A DNA stretch of 64,000 nt from CAYOKT01 sp964404605. GTDB lineage: Bacteria > Electryoneota > Electryoneia > Electryoneales > Electryoneaceae. Positions 43,779 through 52,987 of this stretch are shown one piece after another. Each line of letters begins with the position of its first letter. The stretch's first letter is position 1. Made by a program: the position numbers and the translations under genes. Under the pieces are notes generated by a model. The model made no database searches, was not told the DNA's origin, and worked only from the letters and a program-made list of their open reading frames with translations. The stretch lies in assembly GCA_964404605.1 (NCBI GenBank), contig CAYOKT010000004.1:1-64000 (forward strand), read 5' to 3'.

Positions 43779-44420
43779 CTATTCCTCCGCCTTGTCCGCC
43801 GATTCGGCGGCGACGACGACACGGCTGGGGCGGAGCAGCTTGCCCCCGAGAAGGTAGCCCGGCTGGTGCTCCCCGATCACGGTGCCGGGCTTCGCCTCAT
43901 CCGAAGGCTGCTGCATGAGGGCTTCGTGCAGCTCCGGGTCGAAGGGCTCGCCCTCCGCCCGGATCCGCTCCAACCCCCGGCGTTCGAGAAGATTCAGCAG
44001 TTTCAGGTGTATCATCCTCGCGCCGTCCACCAGCGGGCCGCTCTCATCGGCCTCTTTCGCGCTGTCGATCAAGCGCTCGAGATCGTCGATCACCGGCAGC
44101 AGGTCCGTGATCAGGCTCTCCGTGGCCGTGAGGATGAGCTGTTCCAGTTCGTTGTTCCGGCGGCGGCGGAAGTTCTCGAATTCGGCGCGGGCGCGGAGCA
44201 ACTGGTCCCGCAGCTTCTCGTTCTCCTCGACCAGCACCCGGACCTGCTCCTCGGGATCCCGCGGGGTATAGGTATCAGCATCAGCCTGCGGGGCGGCCTG
44301 CGCGGTTTTCGCTCCCGATGCCGCGGCTGAAGCATCCGCCTCTTTCCCACGCGCGGCGGCGTTGCTCACGCTCTTCCCCTCGCCGCCGTGCTCCTCTCTC
44401 TTCGTGGACTTGCGTGCCAT
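43779..44420 (-). CDS. grpE: nucleotide exchange factor GrpE
   Basis: 213 aa. Low-complexity N-terminus, long coiled coil (about 75-120: EEQVRVLVEENEKLRDQLLRA), then the dimer head with LPVIDDLERLI and the C-terminal VIGEHQPGYLLGGKLLRPSRVVV typical of the family. It exchanges ADP on DnaK. The start ATG 44420 follows a hairpin at 44437-44465 that could attenuate read-through from hrcA. Confidence 0.95.
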   Translation of the reverse strand: MARKSTKREEHGGEGKSVSNAAARGKEADASAAASGAKTAQAAPQADADTYTPRDPEEQVRVLVEENEKLRDQLLRARAEFENFRRRRNNELEQLILTATESLITDLLPVIDDLERLIDSAKEADESGPLVDGARMIHLKLLNLLERRGLERIRAEGEPFDPELHEALMQQPSDEAKPGTVIGEHQPGYLLGGKLLRPSRVVVAAESADKAEE

Positions 44421-44436
44421 GATTTCCGTGTTTCGT

Positions 44437-44465
44437 AAAAGGGGCCGGGAAATACCCCGGTCCCG
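44437..44465 (-). terminator. attenuator-like hairpin between hrcA and grpE
   Basis: On the minus strand GGGACCGGG and CCCGGCCCC flank a short loop (one mismatch) and are followed by TTTTA. It ends about 17 nt before the grpE start. It may reduce grpE-dnaJ transcription from the hrcA promoter. Confidence 0.45.
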
Positions 44466-44547
44466 TTCATTCCATGCCGTTCCGCAGGGCTTCCGCCGTA
44501 GTGTAAGGAATGAAAGACTCCGCTTCCTCCCCCGGACGGTATCCTGG

Positions 44548-45594
44548 TTACTCGTAGAGCTTCTGGCCGATCGCCGACGCGGCGAAATTGACCAGCGAGA
44601 CGATCCGCGGATAGTCCATCCGCGTGGGGCCGATGATGCCGATGTTCCCCTCCGTTTCTCCGAGGCTGTACGCGGCCGCGACGACGCTGCACCCCTGCAG
44701 TTCGTCCGGCTCCAGCTCGTCGCCGATCGTCACCCGCACGCCCCGGGCGGGCTCGTGCGCGCCCTGTTCGAGGAGGTGAATCACCACGTCGCGGTTCTCG
44801 ACCATCTCGATCACCGCCCGCATCATGTCCACATCGGCGAACTCCGGGTGCTCGAGCACTTTGCTCGTTCCATCCACCCGGACGGTGTCGACGCGTTCGA
44901 TCTGGAAGATGCTGTCCGCCGAGCCCACCATCTTCCTCAGCAGGGGTTTCCGGCTCTCCGTGGTCCCGGCGATCCGTTGGGCGATGGTGTTGCGGATCTC
45001 GGCCAGCTTCAGCCCGCTCAAGCGCTCGTTCAGCAGCCTTGCGGCGGCCTGGACCTCCTCGTCCCGGATCTCCGAGACGACCTCGAGGAGGATGCTGCGC
45101 ACGAACCCGCCCCGGATGGAGAGGACCACGAGGATGCGGCCGGTAGCGATGCGGACGAGATCGATCTTGTATAGGATCCCCTCCGCCAACCGGGGGGAGA
45201 GCACCACCGAGATGAGGGTGCTCGCCTTCGCGAGGGCGTTGCCCGTATTTTCGAGGAGATCGTTCACCCCGGCGATGTCCTGCTCCTCCAGCGCCTCCGA
45301 GATCGCCTTCCGATCCACCTCGTTGAGGTCGGCCTTCTCCATCAAGTCGTCGACATAGTAGCCGTAGCCGCGAGTGGTCGGCACCCGCCCCGCCGAGGTG
45401 TGGGGGTGGGTCAGCAGGCCCATCTCTTCCAGGTCCGCCATCACGTTACGGATCGTCGCCGGCGAGAGATTCAGTCCGCTCTGCTTCGCCAGTTGACGCG
45501 AACCGACCGCGTGAGCGGTGGTGATATACTGGCGAAGCAGCGCCGTGAAGATCGCCTTCTGCCTCTCGGACAGTTCCGGGTAACGACTACTCAT
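44548..45594 (-). CDS. hrcA: heat-inducible transcription repressor HrcA
   Basis: 348 aa. N-terminal winged helix (RQKAIFTALLRQYITTAHAV, LSPATIRNVMADLEEMGLL) with the family's HTSAGRVPTTRGYGYYVD, followed by the GAF-like and inserted dimerisation domains. It represses chaperone genes by binding CIRCE. The ATG 45594 is chosen over a TTG at 45630, since it matches the family start and lies downstream of the predicted +1. I see no CIRCE repeat in the promoter. Confidence 0.95.
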   Translation of the reverse strand: MSSRYPELSERQKAIFTALLRQYITTAHAVGSRQLAKQSGLNLSPATIRNVMADLEEMGLLTHPHTSAGRVPTTRGYGYYVDDLMEKADLNEVDRKAISEALEEQDIAGVNDLLENTGNALAKASTLISVVLSPRLAEGILYKIDLVRIATGRILVVLSIRGGFVRSILLEVVSEIRDEEVQAAARLLNERLSGLKLAEIRNTIAQRIAGTTESRKPLLRKMVGSADSIFQIERVDTVRVDGTSKVLEHPEFADVDMMRAVIEMVENRDVVIHLLEQGAHEPARGVRVTIGDELEPDELQGCSVVAAAYSLGETEGNIGIIGPTRMDYPRIVSLVNFAASAIGQKLYE

Positions 45595-45630
45595 GCCCTG
45601 CAACCTCAGACATAACTTCCAAACAATCAA

Positions 45631-45658
45631 GGTATACGCAGCCGCGAAGGGGAGTCAA
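45631..45658 (-). promoter_or_regulatory. sigma70-type promoter of hrcA-grpE-dnaJ
   Basis: Minus strand TTGACT (45658-45653), 16-bp spacer, TATACC (45636-45631). The +1 is near 45624, a 30-nt leader before hrcA. No TTAGCACTC-type inverted repeat overlaps it. Confidence 0.5.
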
Positions 45659-46512
45659 GCAGGACGGCGGGGGTCGGGGTACCCCGGGGCCGCCGTCTTC
45701 GCCGCCAAAGCGCCGAAAAGCAGGGCGACCAGGACGGCGGCCCCGGCATCCGGCAGCCTTGGCATGGGGATCCACCCGCCGCGTGCGAGCAGCCACTGCA
45801 GGAGACTCGCGGCGAGCGCCCCGGCCGTTCCCCCGAGGAACCCCGCCGCCACCCCGGCGAAGAGGAACGGCACCCGCACCTGGGCGGCGGTGCCGCCCAC
45901 GAGGACCACGGCGCGCGCCCACGCCCGGGCGGAACGGCCCGCCACACGGAAGGTCTGCAGGGTGAAGATGAGGGCGAGCAGCCCGACCCCGATCACCAGC
46001 GCCAGCAGTCTCCCGCCCCACCGTGAAGCGATGCCCTCCATCCGGGCGAGAAGCTCCCCTTCATAGGTTACTTCATCAACCTCCGGCCGGGTTTCAATCT
46101 CCGCCGCCTCCCGGGAGAGACTCTCGACGGAGAGCGAGGCGGGATCATAGTGGATCACCAGGGAAGCGGGCAGCGGATTCTCCCCGAGCAGGTCGAACAA
46201 CTCCCCGCCATATTCCCTCGCGAAGCGTTCGGCCGCCTGCTTCTTGTCGATGACATCCACCGCGATCACCCCGGGGCGGGAGCGGACCCATTCGGCCAGG
46301 GCCGGGGCCTCCTTCTCGAACCCGGGACGGAGGAACGCTTCCAGCTCGAAGCGCGAGAGGAGCTCGGCGTGCGCCTGCGACAGCGCCCTCTGGCCGCCGC
46401 GCAGCGAGAGGCCGAAGAACGTGAGGACGGCGAGCATGGCCACGGTGAGCACCCCCGCGATCCCGGCGCGGCGCAGCACCGCGAACCCCTCCCGGAGAAC
46501 GAAGGCGATCAT
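45655..46512 (-). CDS. ftsX: cell division protein FtsX
   Basis: 285 aa permease-like partner of FtsE. One N-terminal helix (about 15-38), a periplasmic domain (about 45-165) with FELEAFLRPGFEKEAPAL and the FtsX-typical IDKKQAAERFAREYG, then three C-terminal helices. It regulates septal cell-wall hydrolases. Good ribosome binding site (GGAGGG). It follows ftsE with only 1 bp between. Confidence 0.93.
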   Translation of the reverse strand: MIAFVLREGFAVLRRAGIAGVLTVAMLAVLTFFGLSLRGGQRALSQAHAELLSRFELEAFLRPGFEKEAPALAEWVRSRPGVIAVDVIDKKQAAERFAREYGGELFDLLGENPLPASLVIHYDPASLSVESLSREAAEIETRPEVDEVTYEGELLARMEGIASRWGGRLLALVIGVGLLALIFTLQTFRVAGRSARAWARAVVLVGGTAAQVRVPFLFAGVAAGFLGGTAGALAASLLQWLLARGGWIPMPRLPDAGAAVLVALLFGALAAKTAAPGYPDPRRPA

Positions 46513-46513
46513 C

Positions 46514-47170
46514 CTACCGTCCCTCCACCAGGCGGCCGCGTTCCAGCCTCACCCGCCGCACAGGGTAGCCGTTATACCGTTCCGGGTGATTGGTCGCGAT
46601 CAGGAGGGAGGTCCCGCGATGATGGATGCGGGCGAGGAGTTCGACGATGCCGTCCGCCGTCGCTTCGTCCATCATGGCGAGGGGCTCGTCCGCGATCAGC
46701 GCCTCGGGCTCGGCGACCAGCGCGCGGGCGATGGCGAGGCGCAACCGCTCGCCATGACTGAGCTGACGCGGCTGCAAGTCGAGGTGCCCGTAAAGCCCCA
46801 CGCGATTGAGCACGCGCAAGGCGGCCGTTTTCGTCTTCGCCCGCGGCCAGCCCCGCACTTCCCCGACGAGGGTCACATTCCGGTAGACATTCCGGTCATC
46901 GACCAGGGAGAGGTCCGCGTCCACGATACCGAGCTGACGGCGCATCCCCGGCAGGTCTTTCGGGCGAAGGGAGGAGAGGCGGTAATTTCCGACCACCACC
47001 TCCCCGCTGTCCGGGCGGTCATCGGCGTACACCATGCGCAGGAGAGTCGTCTTGCCCGCCCCCGCCGAGCCGACGAGGACCACCCAGTCCCCCTTCTCCA
47101 CGCGGAGTGAAATATCCTCGATGCCCCGGCCGCGGGGGAAATGCCGTGAAACACGAATCAATTCGATCAT
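46514..47170 (-). CDS. ftsE: cell division ATP-binding protein FtsE
   Basis: 218 aa ABC ATPase. Walker A GSAGAGKTT, ABC signature LSHGERLRLAIARAL (His in place of Gly as the second of LSGGQ) and Walker B ALIADEPLAMMD. The identity rests on the FtsX gene that follows and on typical FtsE phrasing (HFPRGRGIEDISLRVEKGDWV). Its ATG overlaps the stop of the upstream methyltransferase by 4 bp. Confidence 0.93.
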   Translation of the reverse strand: MIELIRVSRHFPRGRGIEDISLRVEKGDWVVLVGSAGAGKTTLLRMVYADDRPDSGEVVVGNYRLSSLRPKDLPGMRRQLGIVDADLSLVDDRNVYRNVTLVGEVRGWPRAKTKTAALRVLNRVGLYGHLDLQPRQLSHGERLRLAIARALVAEPEALIADEPLAMMDEATADGIVELLARIHHRGTSLLIATNHPERYNGYPVRRVRLERGRLVEGR

Positions 47171-47955
47171 GAAGGAACCGCGACGATATGCACTCGATCG
47201 CTTTCCTCGCTGCCGGGCATGAAGCTCATGCCGTCATACACGGAGAGGAGACGGAACCCCTGGTCCTCGAGCATGTCGACCATCTCCAGCACCGGCCAGA
47301 TGCGCTGCTGGTGGTGCTCGATGTAGCACTCCTTCTCCCCGTCGGGGTACAGCTCGAACACGTTGTGCTGGATACGTTTCTTGGGATCGTAATTCGAGCG
47401 GCGGATGAAGTACCCCCCGGTGATCTTGTCCTGGTCCTCGTAGCCGGTGAAATTGGTGAGACTGTTCTGCTCGGTGCTCAGGTCGAAAATGAACATCCCC
47501 TCGTCCTGGAGGGTGAGACGGACGGCGGTGAGAAAGAGGTTCACATCATCCACGGTCATCAGGTAATTGACCGAATCGTAGAGGCAGAGCACCATGTCCT
47601 GGTTGTCGAGGGGCGGCTTTTTCCGCATGTCCCCGACATAGAAGTCGATCACCTTTCCGCGGAGCATGGAGGCGCGGCGGGCGCGCTCCACCATCTCCCT
47701 GCTGCCGTCCACCCCGACCACGTGATACCCGCGGTCGGAAAGATGCATCAGCAGTTTCCCCGTCCCGCAAGCGAAATCGAGGATGGAATGGTACTGCTTG
47801 TGGTAGTATTGGGTGATTCGCGTGATGTACATGGACCACTTCAGGTAGTCCACGTGGGTCATCACTTCATCGTACCATTGCGCGAGAGCGGTATAGGGCT
47901 CCACTTCCACGCGCACCCGCGGGCCGGGATCGAATTTGGATCGCAACAATGTCAT
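47167..47955 (-). CDS. class I SAM-dependent methyltransferase
   Basis: 262 aa. SAM motif I LDFACGTGKLLMHL, motif II VVGVDGSREMV, then GDMRKKP and LCLYDSVNYLM. The substrate is not evident; similar small-molecule or lipid methyltransferases often sit beside ftsEX by chance. The start ATG 47955 is taken from the domain boundary; the frame remains open to 48099 but the extra 48 residues are low complexity. Operon with ftsEX. Confidence 0.87.
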   Translation of the reverse strand: MTLLRSKFDPGPRVRVEVEPYTALAQWYDEVMTHVDYLKWSMYITRITQYYHKQYHSILDFACGTGKLLMHLSDRGYHVVGVDGSREMVERARRASMLRGKVIDFYVGDMRKKPPLDNQDMVLCLYDSVNYLMTVDDVNLFLTAVRLTLQDEGMFIFDLSTEQNSLTNFTGYEDQDKITGGYFIRRSNYDPKKRIQHNVFELYPDGEKECYIEHHQQRIWPVLEMVDMLEDQGFRLLSVYDGMSFMPGSEESDRVHIVAVPS

Positions 47956-48156
47956 CGCTCGTTCCAACCCAGGTTGACGATCAGCGCCCGGGGCGACGAC
48001 ACTCGGGCCTCTCCCCGGCAAGCTCCGCCGCCGGCCGAAGCGCTCGATCTCTCCACCGGCGGTGGGGATGAACAAAGTTAACAACCGGTGAACCGCCACG
48101 CCGCCCCACCCCCCTCCCCGGCAGGGTGTACGGCGGCCGGACGCGGGCTTTCGCTG

Positions 48157-48957
48157 TCATCCAGCCGCGGGCGGCGTGGAATCCAGCCGAAAGAGCCGCA
48201 CCGCGTTCTCCGTGGTCGCCACCGCCACCGCCTCGAGGGAAATGTTACGTGTTTCGGCATGCACCGCCGCAATATAGGGAAGGAAAGCGGGTTCGTTCTC
48301 GCGTCCGCGCCGCGGAACGGGGGCCATGAACGGGCTGTCCGTCTCGAGCAGAAGCCGGTTCAGCGGCACCCGGAGAGCCACCCGCGGCCGGTCCGACTTG
48401 CGAAAGGTCAGGTTCCCGGTGAAGGAGAGATAAAACCCGCGCCGGAGGACCTCTCCGGCGGTTTTCGCGGAGCCGGCGAAGCAGTGGAAGACCCCGCCGG
48501 GAGCGTTCAACCCGTCGTACTCTTCTTCCGCAAGAACCTCGAGCAGCCGCTCGCCGGCCTGGCGGTCGTGGAGCACCACGGGCTTGCCGATGCGCTTCGC
48601 GATCGCCAACTGGGCGCGCAGAAAAGCCTCCTGCACCGCCCGCGGACAGTGGTCGCGGTAGAAGTCCAGGCCGATCTCCCCCACCGCCACGCAGCGCGGA
48701 TCGCGGGCCAACCGCTCCACGGCGGCGAGGTCGCCCTCGCCCGCCTCGGCGGCGTCGTTGGGATGAATCCCCGCGGCGAAAAAGACACCGGGGTACCGGC
48801 GTGCATGCTCTCGTGCGCGGCGGGAGCTTTCGAGGTTCGTCCCCAGGTCGATGATTCGGCTCACCCCCGCCTCGCGGGCGCGCCGGACGATCTCCTCCAC
48901 CCGCCCCTCGCAGGTCGGCCAGGTCAGGTGGGCGTGAGTGTCGATCATCTCAACCAT
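48157..48957 (-). CDS. tatD: TatD family metal-dependent hydrolase (DNase)
   Basis: 266 aa TIM-barrel amidohydrolase-like nuclease. N-terminal metal motif DTHAHL, then AVGEIGLDFYRDH, VVLHDRQAGE, GVFHCFAG and LLLETDSPFMAPVPRRGRENEP, all family motifs. TatD enzymes are 3'-5' exonucleases that process damaged DNA. ATG 48957 follows CGGGAGGCGG. Apparently monocistronic. Confidence 0.94.
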   Translation of the reverse strand: MVEMIDTHAHLTWPTCEGRVEEIVRRAREAGVSRIIDLGTNLESSRRAREHARRYPGVFFAAGIHPNDAAEAGEGDLAAVERLARDPRCVAVGEIGLDFYRDHCPRAVQEAFLRAQLAIAKRIGKPVVLHDRQAGERLLEVLAEEEYDGLNAPGGVFHCFAGSAKTAGEVLRRGFYLSFTGNLTFRKSDRPRVALRVPLNRLLLETDSPFMAPVPRRGRENEPAFLPYIAAVHAETRNISLEAVAVATTENAVRLFRLDSTPPAAG

Positions 48958-49030
48958 TCCGCCTCCCGGAGAGACAACAGGTGCAACCCGCGACCCCTTT
49001 CGCCTGTCTTATGGTCGGATGGAGGATACG

Positions 49031-49261
49031 ATGCATGATACACGTGAACACCCAATGACCCGTTTCCCCGAGATACTCGACCTGCTGCGCGCCGAGGGCA
49101 TCCCTTTCCGGCTGTCCGATCCCGGCGGGGCGGTGACGCTCCGGGAGGTGGAAACATCGCCGGACACCCTGCGCCGGCTGGGATTCCGCGTGGGTAAGGG
49201 CTTCGGGTCCATCCGTTACCTGGTCTACTTCGACGGCAAGTTCTGCGGCGTGATCCGGTAA
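49031..49261 (+). CDS. small protein of unknown function
   Basis: 76 aa, not recognised. GGAGG at 49021-49025 fits ATG 49031 well. The middle reads as one alpha/beta unit (FPEILDLLRAEGIPFRLSD, LREVETSPDTLRRLGF, SIRYLVYFDGKFCGVIR). No Cys pair, signal peptide or membrane segment. A clean intrinsic terminator follows at 49343. It is divergent from tatD. It is probably a real single-gene unit. Confidence 0.6.
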   Translation: MHDTREHPMTRFPEILDLLRAEGIPFRLSDPGGAVTLREVETSPDTLRRLGFRVGKGFGSIRYLVYFDGKFCGVIR

Positions 49262-49342
49262 AGCCGGACTCGCGCAACTCCGTTTCCCGAGTGACAGCCG
49301 CACCCCTCCAGTGGCTGTCGGCCCACCCGCGGGATTCGGGCG

Positions 49343-49371
49343 CCGCCCGGATAGGACATCCGGGCGGTTTT
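49343..49371 (+). terminator. intrinsic terminator
   Basis: CCGCCCGGAT-AGGAC-ATCCGGGCGG, a perfect 10-bp stem, followed by TTTT. It ends the small gene before the convergent exporter gene. Confidence 0.75.
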
Positions 49372-49385
49372 CTCGTCCCCGACGA

Positions 49386-51209
49386 TCATTCCCCGACCTG
49401 CATCTCCCACACCTCGCGGTAGAGACGGCTCTCCGCGAGCAGGGTTTCGTGCGTCCCCTCGGCGAGCAGCTCTCCCTTCTCGAAGAGGAACACCCGGTCG
49501 GCCCGGGTGATCGAAGCGAGGCGGTGGGTGGCGGTGATCACCGTACGGCCGGTCCCGACCTCGTCGAGGGTGCGCTGGATCTCCTCGGCGACATCGCTGT
49601 CGAGGGCGGAGGTGGGTTCGTCCAACAGCAGAATCGGCGGGTCCGACAGGAGGGCGCGGGCGATGCTGATCCGCTGCCGCTGCCCGCCGCTCAAACGCCC
49701 GCCCAGGTCGCCGAGGGAAGTATCGTACCCCCCGGGCAGCGCCTGGATGAACTCGTGCGCCTGCGCCTTTTTCGCCGCCTCGACGATCCGTTCGCGGGGG
49801 CAGTCGGGGCAGGCATAGGCGATGTTCGCCGCCACGGTGTCGTGGAAGAGCACCACCTCCTGGGTCACGATGCCGAACAGGCGCCGCAACTCGGCGATGC
49901 GGAGTTCACGGAGATCCCGGCCGTCGAGGAGGATGCGCCCCTCCGACGGGTCGTAGAACCGCGGCAGCAGGTTCAGCAGGCTGCTCTTGCCCGAACCGGA
50001 GCGGCCGACGAGGACGACCTGCTCGCCGGGGTGGATCGCCAGGGAGACATCCTTCAGGGCGGGCGGGCGATCCGGCTGGTACCGGAGGGTGACGTGCTCG
50101 AGGCGGAGTTCACGGGTGAACCCGCTTACGGGCAGGGCGCCGGGCGCCTCCCGCACCTCGTCGCGCGCATCCATCAGCTCGAAGACCCGCCCCGCCGCGC
50201 CTTCCGCCACGCGCAGGTTCGCCCCCACCTCCCCCAGGCTGACGAGGGGTTGCAGGAGGCCGAACAGCAGGACGAGGAAGCGGACGAAATCCCCCGGCTC
50301 CAGCCACGCCCCCGACAGCACCCTTCCACCGGCGACGAGGAGAATGCCCGCGATCACGAAGATGCCGACCATCTCCTCGATCGGTGGGATGGCCCGCCGC
50401 ATCCGCTCGCGCCCGAGGGCCTGGCGGAAGTGCTCGTCCGTCGCACGCTGGAAGGCCTCCTTCTCGTACTCCTGCCCGCCGTACGCCTGCACGATGCGCA
50501 TCCCGTAGAGGGCTTCGTTCAGCCTCGCGACCACCTTGCCGACCCGTTCCTGCGTCCTGCGGGCCTTGCGCTTCAGGCTTTCGCCCGCCAGCGCGACCAG
50601 CAGGGCCGAGAGCGGGGCGATCAACAGCGCGGCGAGGGTCATCTTCCAGGAGATCGCGAGGAGAAGAAGCAGGAAGAGGAGAGCGCTGAAGGGGTCGCGG
50701 AGGAGCTTGCCGAAGCTGTCGGCGAGCCCGGCGTTGAGGGTCGCGATGTCATTCACCGCCGCGGCGACGAGATCCCCGCTCTTGCGCTGGTGGAAGAACC
50801 CGAGGTCCTGCCGGAGCAGGTTCGCGTAGAGATCGTCCCGCATGGCCTTCGCCACGCGCTGTTCGATGGACGCGGAGAGAAGGGTTTGAACATAGAGGGA
50901 CAGGTTCTTGATGAAGAACGCCCCGACGATGAACAGGATCGCATTCCGCAGGGTTTGCAAGCGGTCTTCCGCGAGCACGAGCTGGGCGCTGTAATGCTTC
51001 AGGGTCTCCGCGATCGCGCCGGGCGCCCAGGGGTTTTCCGGCAGCGCCGGCACGGTGAGGGAACCGCTGAAGAGCGCCTGGAGGAAGTCCGCGGCCAGCC
51101 ACAGGCCGACGCCGGAGAAGGCCACGAAAAGCAGGCTGGCCGCCACGCCGGCCGCGACCCGCCAGGCATGGGGACGGACATATCGCAGATATCGCAGGAA
51201 AAACGACAT
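49386..51209 (-). CDS. ABC exporter, MsbA/lipid A flippase-like
   Basis: 607 aa half-transporter: six-helix membrane domain (about 15-320) and ATPase domain (about 345-590) with Walker A GRSGSGKSSLL, LSGGQRQRISIARAL, and ILLLDEPTSALD. The long first periplasmic loop is enlarged. The family moves lipids or drugs; with an outer membrane present a lipid A-core flippase role is reasonable but unproven. Start ATG 51209; a TATATT hexamer on the minus strand (51220-51215) lies 5 nt before it, so the message may be leaderless. Confidence 0.9.
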   Translation of the reverse strand: MSFFLRYLRYVRPHAWRVAAGVAASLLFVAFSGVGLWLAADFLQALFSGSLTVPALPENPWAPGAIAETLKHYSAQLVLAEDRLQTLRNAILFIVGAFFIKNLSLYVQTLLSASIEQRVAKAMRDDLYANLLRQDLGFFHQRKSGDLVAAAVNDIATLNAGLADSFGKLLRDPFSALLFLLLLLAISWKMTLAALLIAPLSALLVALAGESLKRKARRTQERVGKVVARLNEALYGMRIVQAYGGQEYEKEAFQRATDEHFRQALGRERMRRAIPPIEEMVGIFVIAGILLVAGGRVLSGAWLEPGDFVRFLVLLFGLLQPLVSLGEVGANLRVAEGAAGRVFELMDARDEVREAPGALPVSGFTRELRLEHVTLRYQPDRPPALKDVSLAIHPGEQVVLVGRSGSGKSSLLNLLPRFYDPSEGRILLDGRDLRELRIAELRRLFGIVTQEVVLFHDTVAANIAYACPDCPRERIVEAAKKAQAHEFIQALPGGYDTSLGDLGGRLSGGQRQRISIARALLSDPPILLLDEPTSALDSDVAEEIQRTLDEVGTGRTVITATHRLASITRADRVFLFEKGELLAEGTHETLLAESRLYREVWEMQVGE

Positions 51210-51290
51210 GGCGCAATATACGGAAGCGGGCGCCTGCCGCACCGCCGCGAACCGCGGGAACCCGCGCCCGCAAACGGCGGCCGGACAGCC

Positions 51291-52064
51291 CTACCGGGCG
51301 GCGCCGCGCCCCGGCGCGTTCAACAACCGCTCGCTGTCGAGAAGGCTAAGGCTTTCCAGCGGCGGCCAGCGGTCGAACGCCTCCCGGTAGGCCGCATCCA
51401 GAACGCGGCTGATCTCACCGGGTTTCCCGCCGGCCAGGCGGAGACGGCGCGCGCGCTCATAGTCGCCCTGCGCGAGAGCGCTCATCGACTTCCACGAGCC
51501 GAGCCCCATCCGCAGGCTCCCGCCCCCCCGTGGAGGAGAGGCGAAGAGGGTCCCGGAGCGGGGGGAGAAGTACACCGCGTCGCCCGGCTCCCCCTCGATC
51601 TCCAGTTGCAGGCCGTAACCGAGGTGCTGCAAGGCCCGCAGCCGGAAGCGCAGAAAGAGATTGACCGCCTTCTCCCCGCTCCGGGCGAGGGCGCGCAGGT
51701 ATTCCACGGTGTCGGTGAAGAGTTCCGGGTAGGCCTCCTCGCCGGTCAGCGTTCGGCCGAGGACCTCGAGGGCGGCCTGCGCCCAGGCGAGGCGCTCCAG
51801 GTCGTCATGGATCGGCCCGAAGGTTTCCAGCAGCGACACATCGCGCAGCAGTTGCAGGTCCGAACGGGTCGAGGGCGCCCAGACGAACTCGAGCAGGGTG
51901 ACCGGCACAAGGGGCACCGGCGCTCGTTTCCCCCCGGCGCGCGCTCCCTTGGCAATGAAAGCGACGCGGCCTCGCTCCCGGGTGAAACCATGAACGACGA
52001 GGCTGGTGTCGCCCTGGCGGAACCGTCGCAACACCAGCGCCTCGCTTTTAATCAATTTCACCAC
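51291..52064 (-). CDS. recO: DNA repair protein RecO
   Basis: 257 aa. N-terminal OB fold (ALVLRRFRQGDTSLVVHGFTRE, KGARAGGKR), helical middle (FTDTVEYLRALARSGEKAVN, FRLRALQHLGYG). It loads RecA onto SSB-coated DNA with RecR. The four-Cys zinc motif found in many RecO proteins is absent: the segment after GYGLQLE has no Cys. Start GTG 52064 has GAGGAAG upstream. It is separated from the exporter by 81 bp. Confidence 0.92.
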   Translation of the reverse strand: MVKLIKSEALVLRRFRQGDTSLVVHGFTRERGRVAFIAKGARAGGKRAPVPLVPVTLLEFVWAPSTRSDLQLLRDVSLLETFGPIHDDLERLAWAQAALEVLGRTLTGEEAYPELFTDTVEYLRALARSGEKAVNLFLRFRLRALQHLGYGLQLEIEGEPGDAVYFSPRSGTLFASPPRGGGSLRMGLGSWKSMSALAQGDYERARRLRLAGGKPGEISRVLDAAYREAFDRWPPLESLSLLDSERLLNAPGRGAAR

Positions 52065-52377
52065 GACTTCCTCACGGTTCGCTCGTCCTCCACCGCTCTT
52101 CCCCGCCGCCGCCGATATCGCTGCCCGGAAGGTAGTGCGCCGCCGCACCGGATATCGAGAGACCCGGCTTGCAGAGCTGCAGGGGTTCGGCCCGGCGACA
52201 CGGCGCCCGCGGCCGATCGATGGCCGTAAACCTGCTGAATCATGATACATGGGTCTGCCCAATGGAAAAGTGAATGGCCCGTCTTGCTTGCGAGCATCGC
52301 ATGTGTTAGGTTTCATGGGTCTCAGCGATACGAAGGCGGATGAACCGGTAAGGGGTGGTCCCCGCGGACGGGAGAAG
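52065..52377. other. divergent spacer recO / STAS gene
   Basis: 313 bp without a supported gene. It contains a plus-strand promoter-like sequence at 52284-52312. Confidence 0.6.
52284..52312 (+). promoter_or_regulatory. possible promoter of the STAS gene
   Basis: TTGCTT (52284-52289), 17-bp spacer, TAGGTT (52307-52312). It fits the pattern seen elsewhere only partly. Confidence 0.25.
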
Positions 52378-52665
52378 ATGCTGACGATCACGACGGAAGA
52401 TAACACCCTCGTTCTCCAGGGCCGGTTGGACACGAGCACGGTGGACGATCTTCGCAGGGCGCTGGACAAGCTCTCCGGCGACATCACCGTCGACCTGGGG
52501 AAACTCGAATACATCAACAGCGCCGGGCTCGGACTCCTCCTCGGGGCGTATCAGCGTGTCAGCCAGGAGGGCGGATCCGTCCGAATCTTGAACCCGACAC
52601 CCTATATCCGCGAATTGTTCTCCATCACCGGGCTCGACCACCTGCTCCTCGTCAACCAGGATTGA
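52378..52665 (+). CDS. anti-sigma factor antagonist (STAS domain)
   Basis: 95 aa, a single STAS domain. The phospho-acceptor Ser lies in YINSAGLGLLLGAYQ, with GRLDTSTVDDLRRAL before and the switch helix after. Such proteins bind serine-kinase anti-sigma factors or other partners depending on phosphorylation; the kinase is not in this window. The ATG at 52378 has GGGAG close upstream. It precedes the ExeA/HD-GYP signalling group by 322 bp. Confidence 0.92.
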   Translation: MLTITTEDNTLVLQGRLDTSTVDDLRRALDKLSGDITVDLGKLEYINSAGLGLLLGAYQRVSQEGGSVRILNPTPYIRELFSITGLDHLLLVNQD

Positions 52666-52987
52666 CTTCGCAACCCTCCTTATGCACCTCTCCCCGCTGC
52701 TCCGGTTCACCGCGGGATGACCCCTCATGCTGACCCGGATAATCCCTGAACCCCTTGCAGCGCGCCACGTTCCGGGATCGGTCACATGGGAAGAAAACTC
52801 CAAAATTCCAAAAAGCCGTGTTGCATACCCCTGGTGAAACGGTGTAAGTTTGCCAGCTAAGACCGGTCCATTTATCCCCGGTTCCTCGTCCCACACCGGT
52901 CGGACTGTCGCAGGGGCTGTCGAATCGAAGCTGCTGTATGAACTCGAGGAATCCGCGCTTCAAAGTGCCATAGACCCGGAGTGGAGG
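52666..52987. other. spacer before the ExeA-like gene
   Basis: 322 bp. The frame of the ExeA-like gene is open from 52850, but this part has no family similarity. A weak promoter-like TTGCAT (52821-52826), 17 bp, GTAAGT lies inside it. If used, the coding start must be downstream, as chosen. Confidence 0.5.

Noticed and set aside
48075..48090. Rex operator near the methyltransferase
   Set aside because: Only one half (TTGTTAA on the minus strand) matches; the other half is absent, so it is probably chance.
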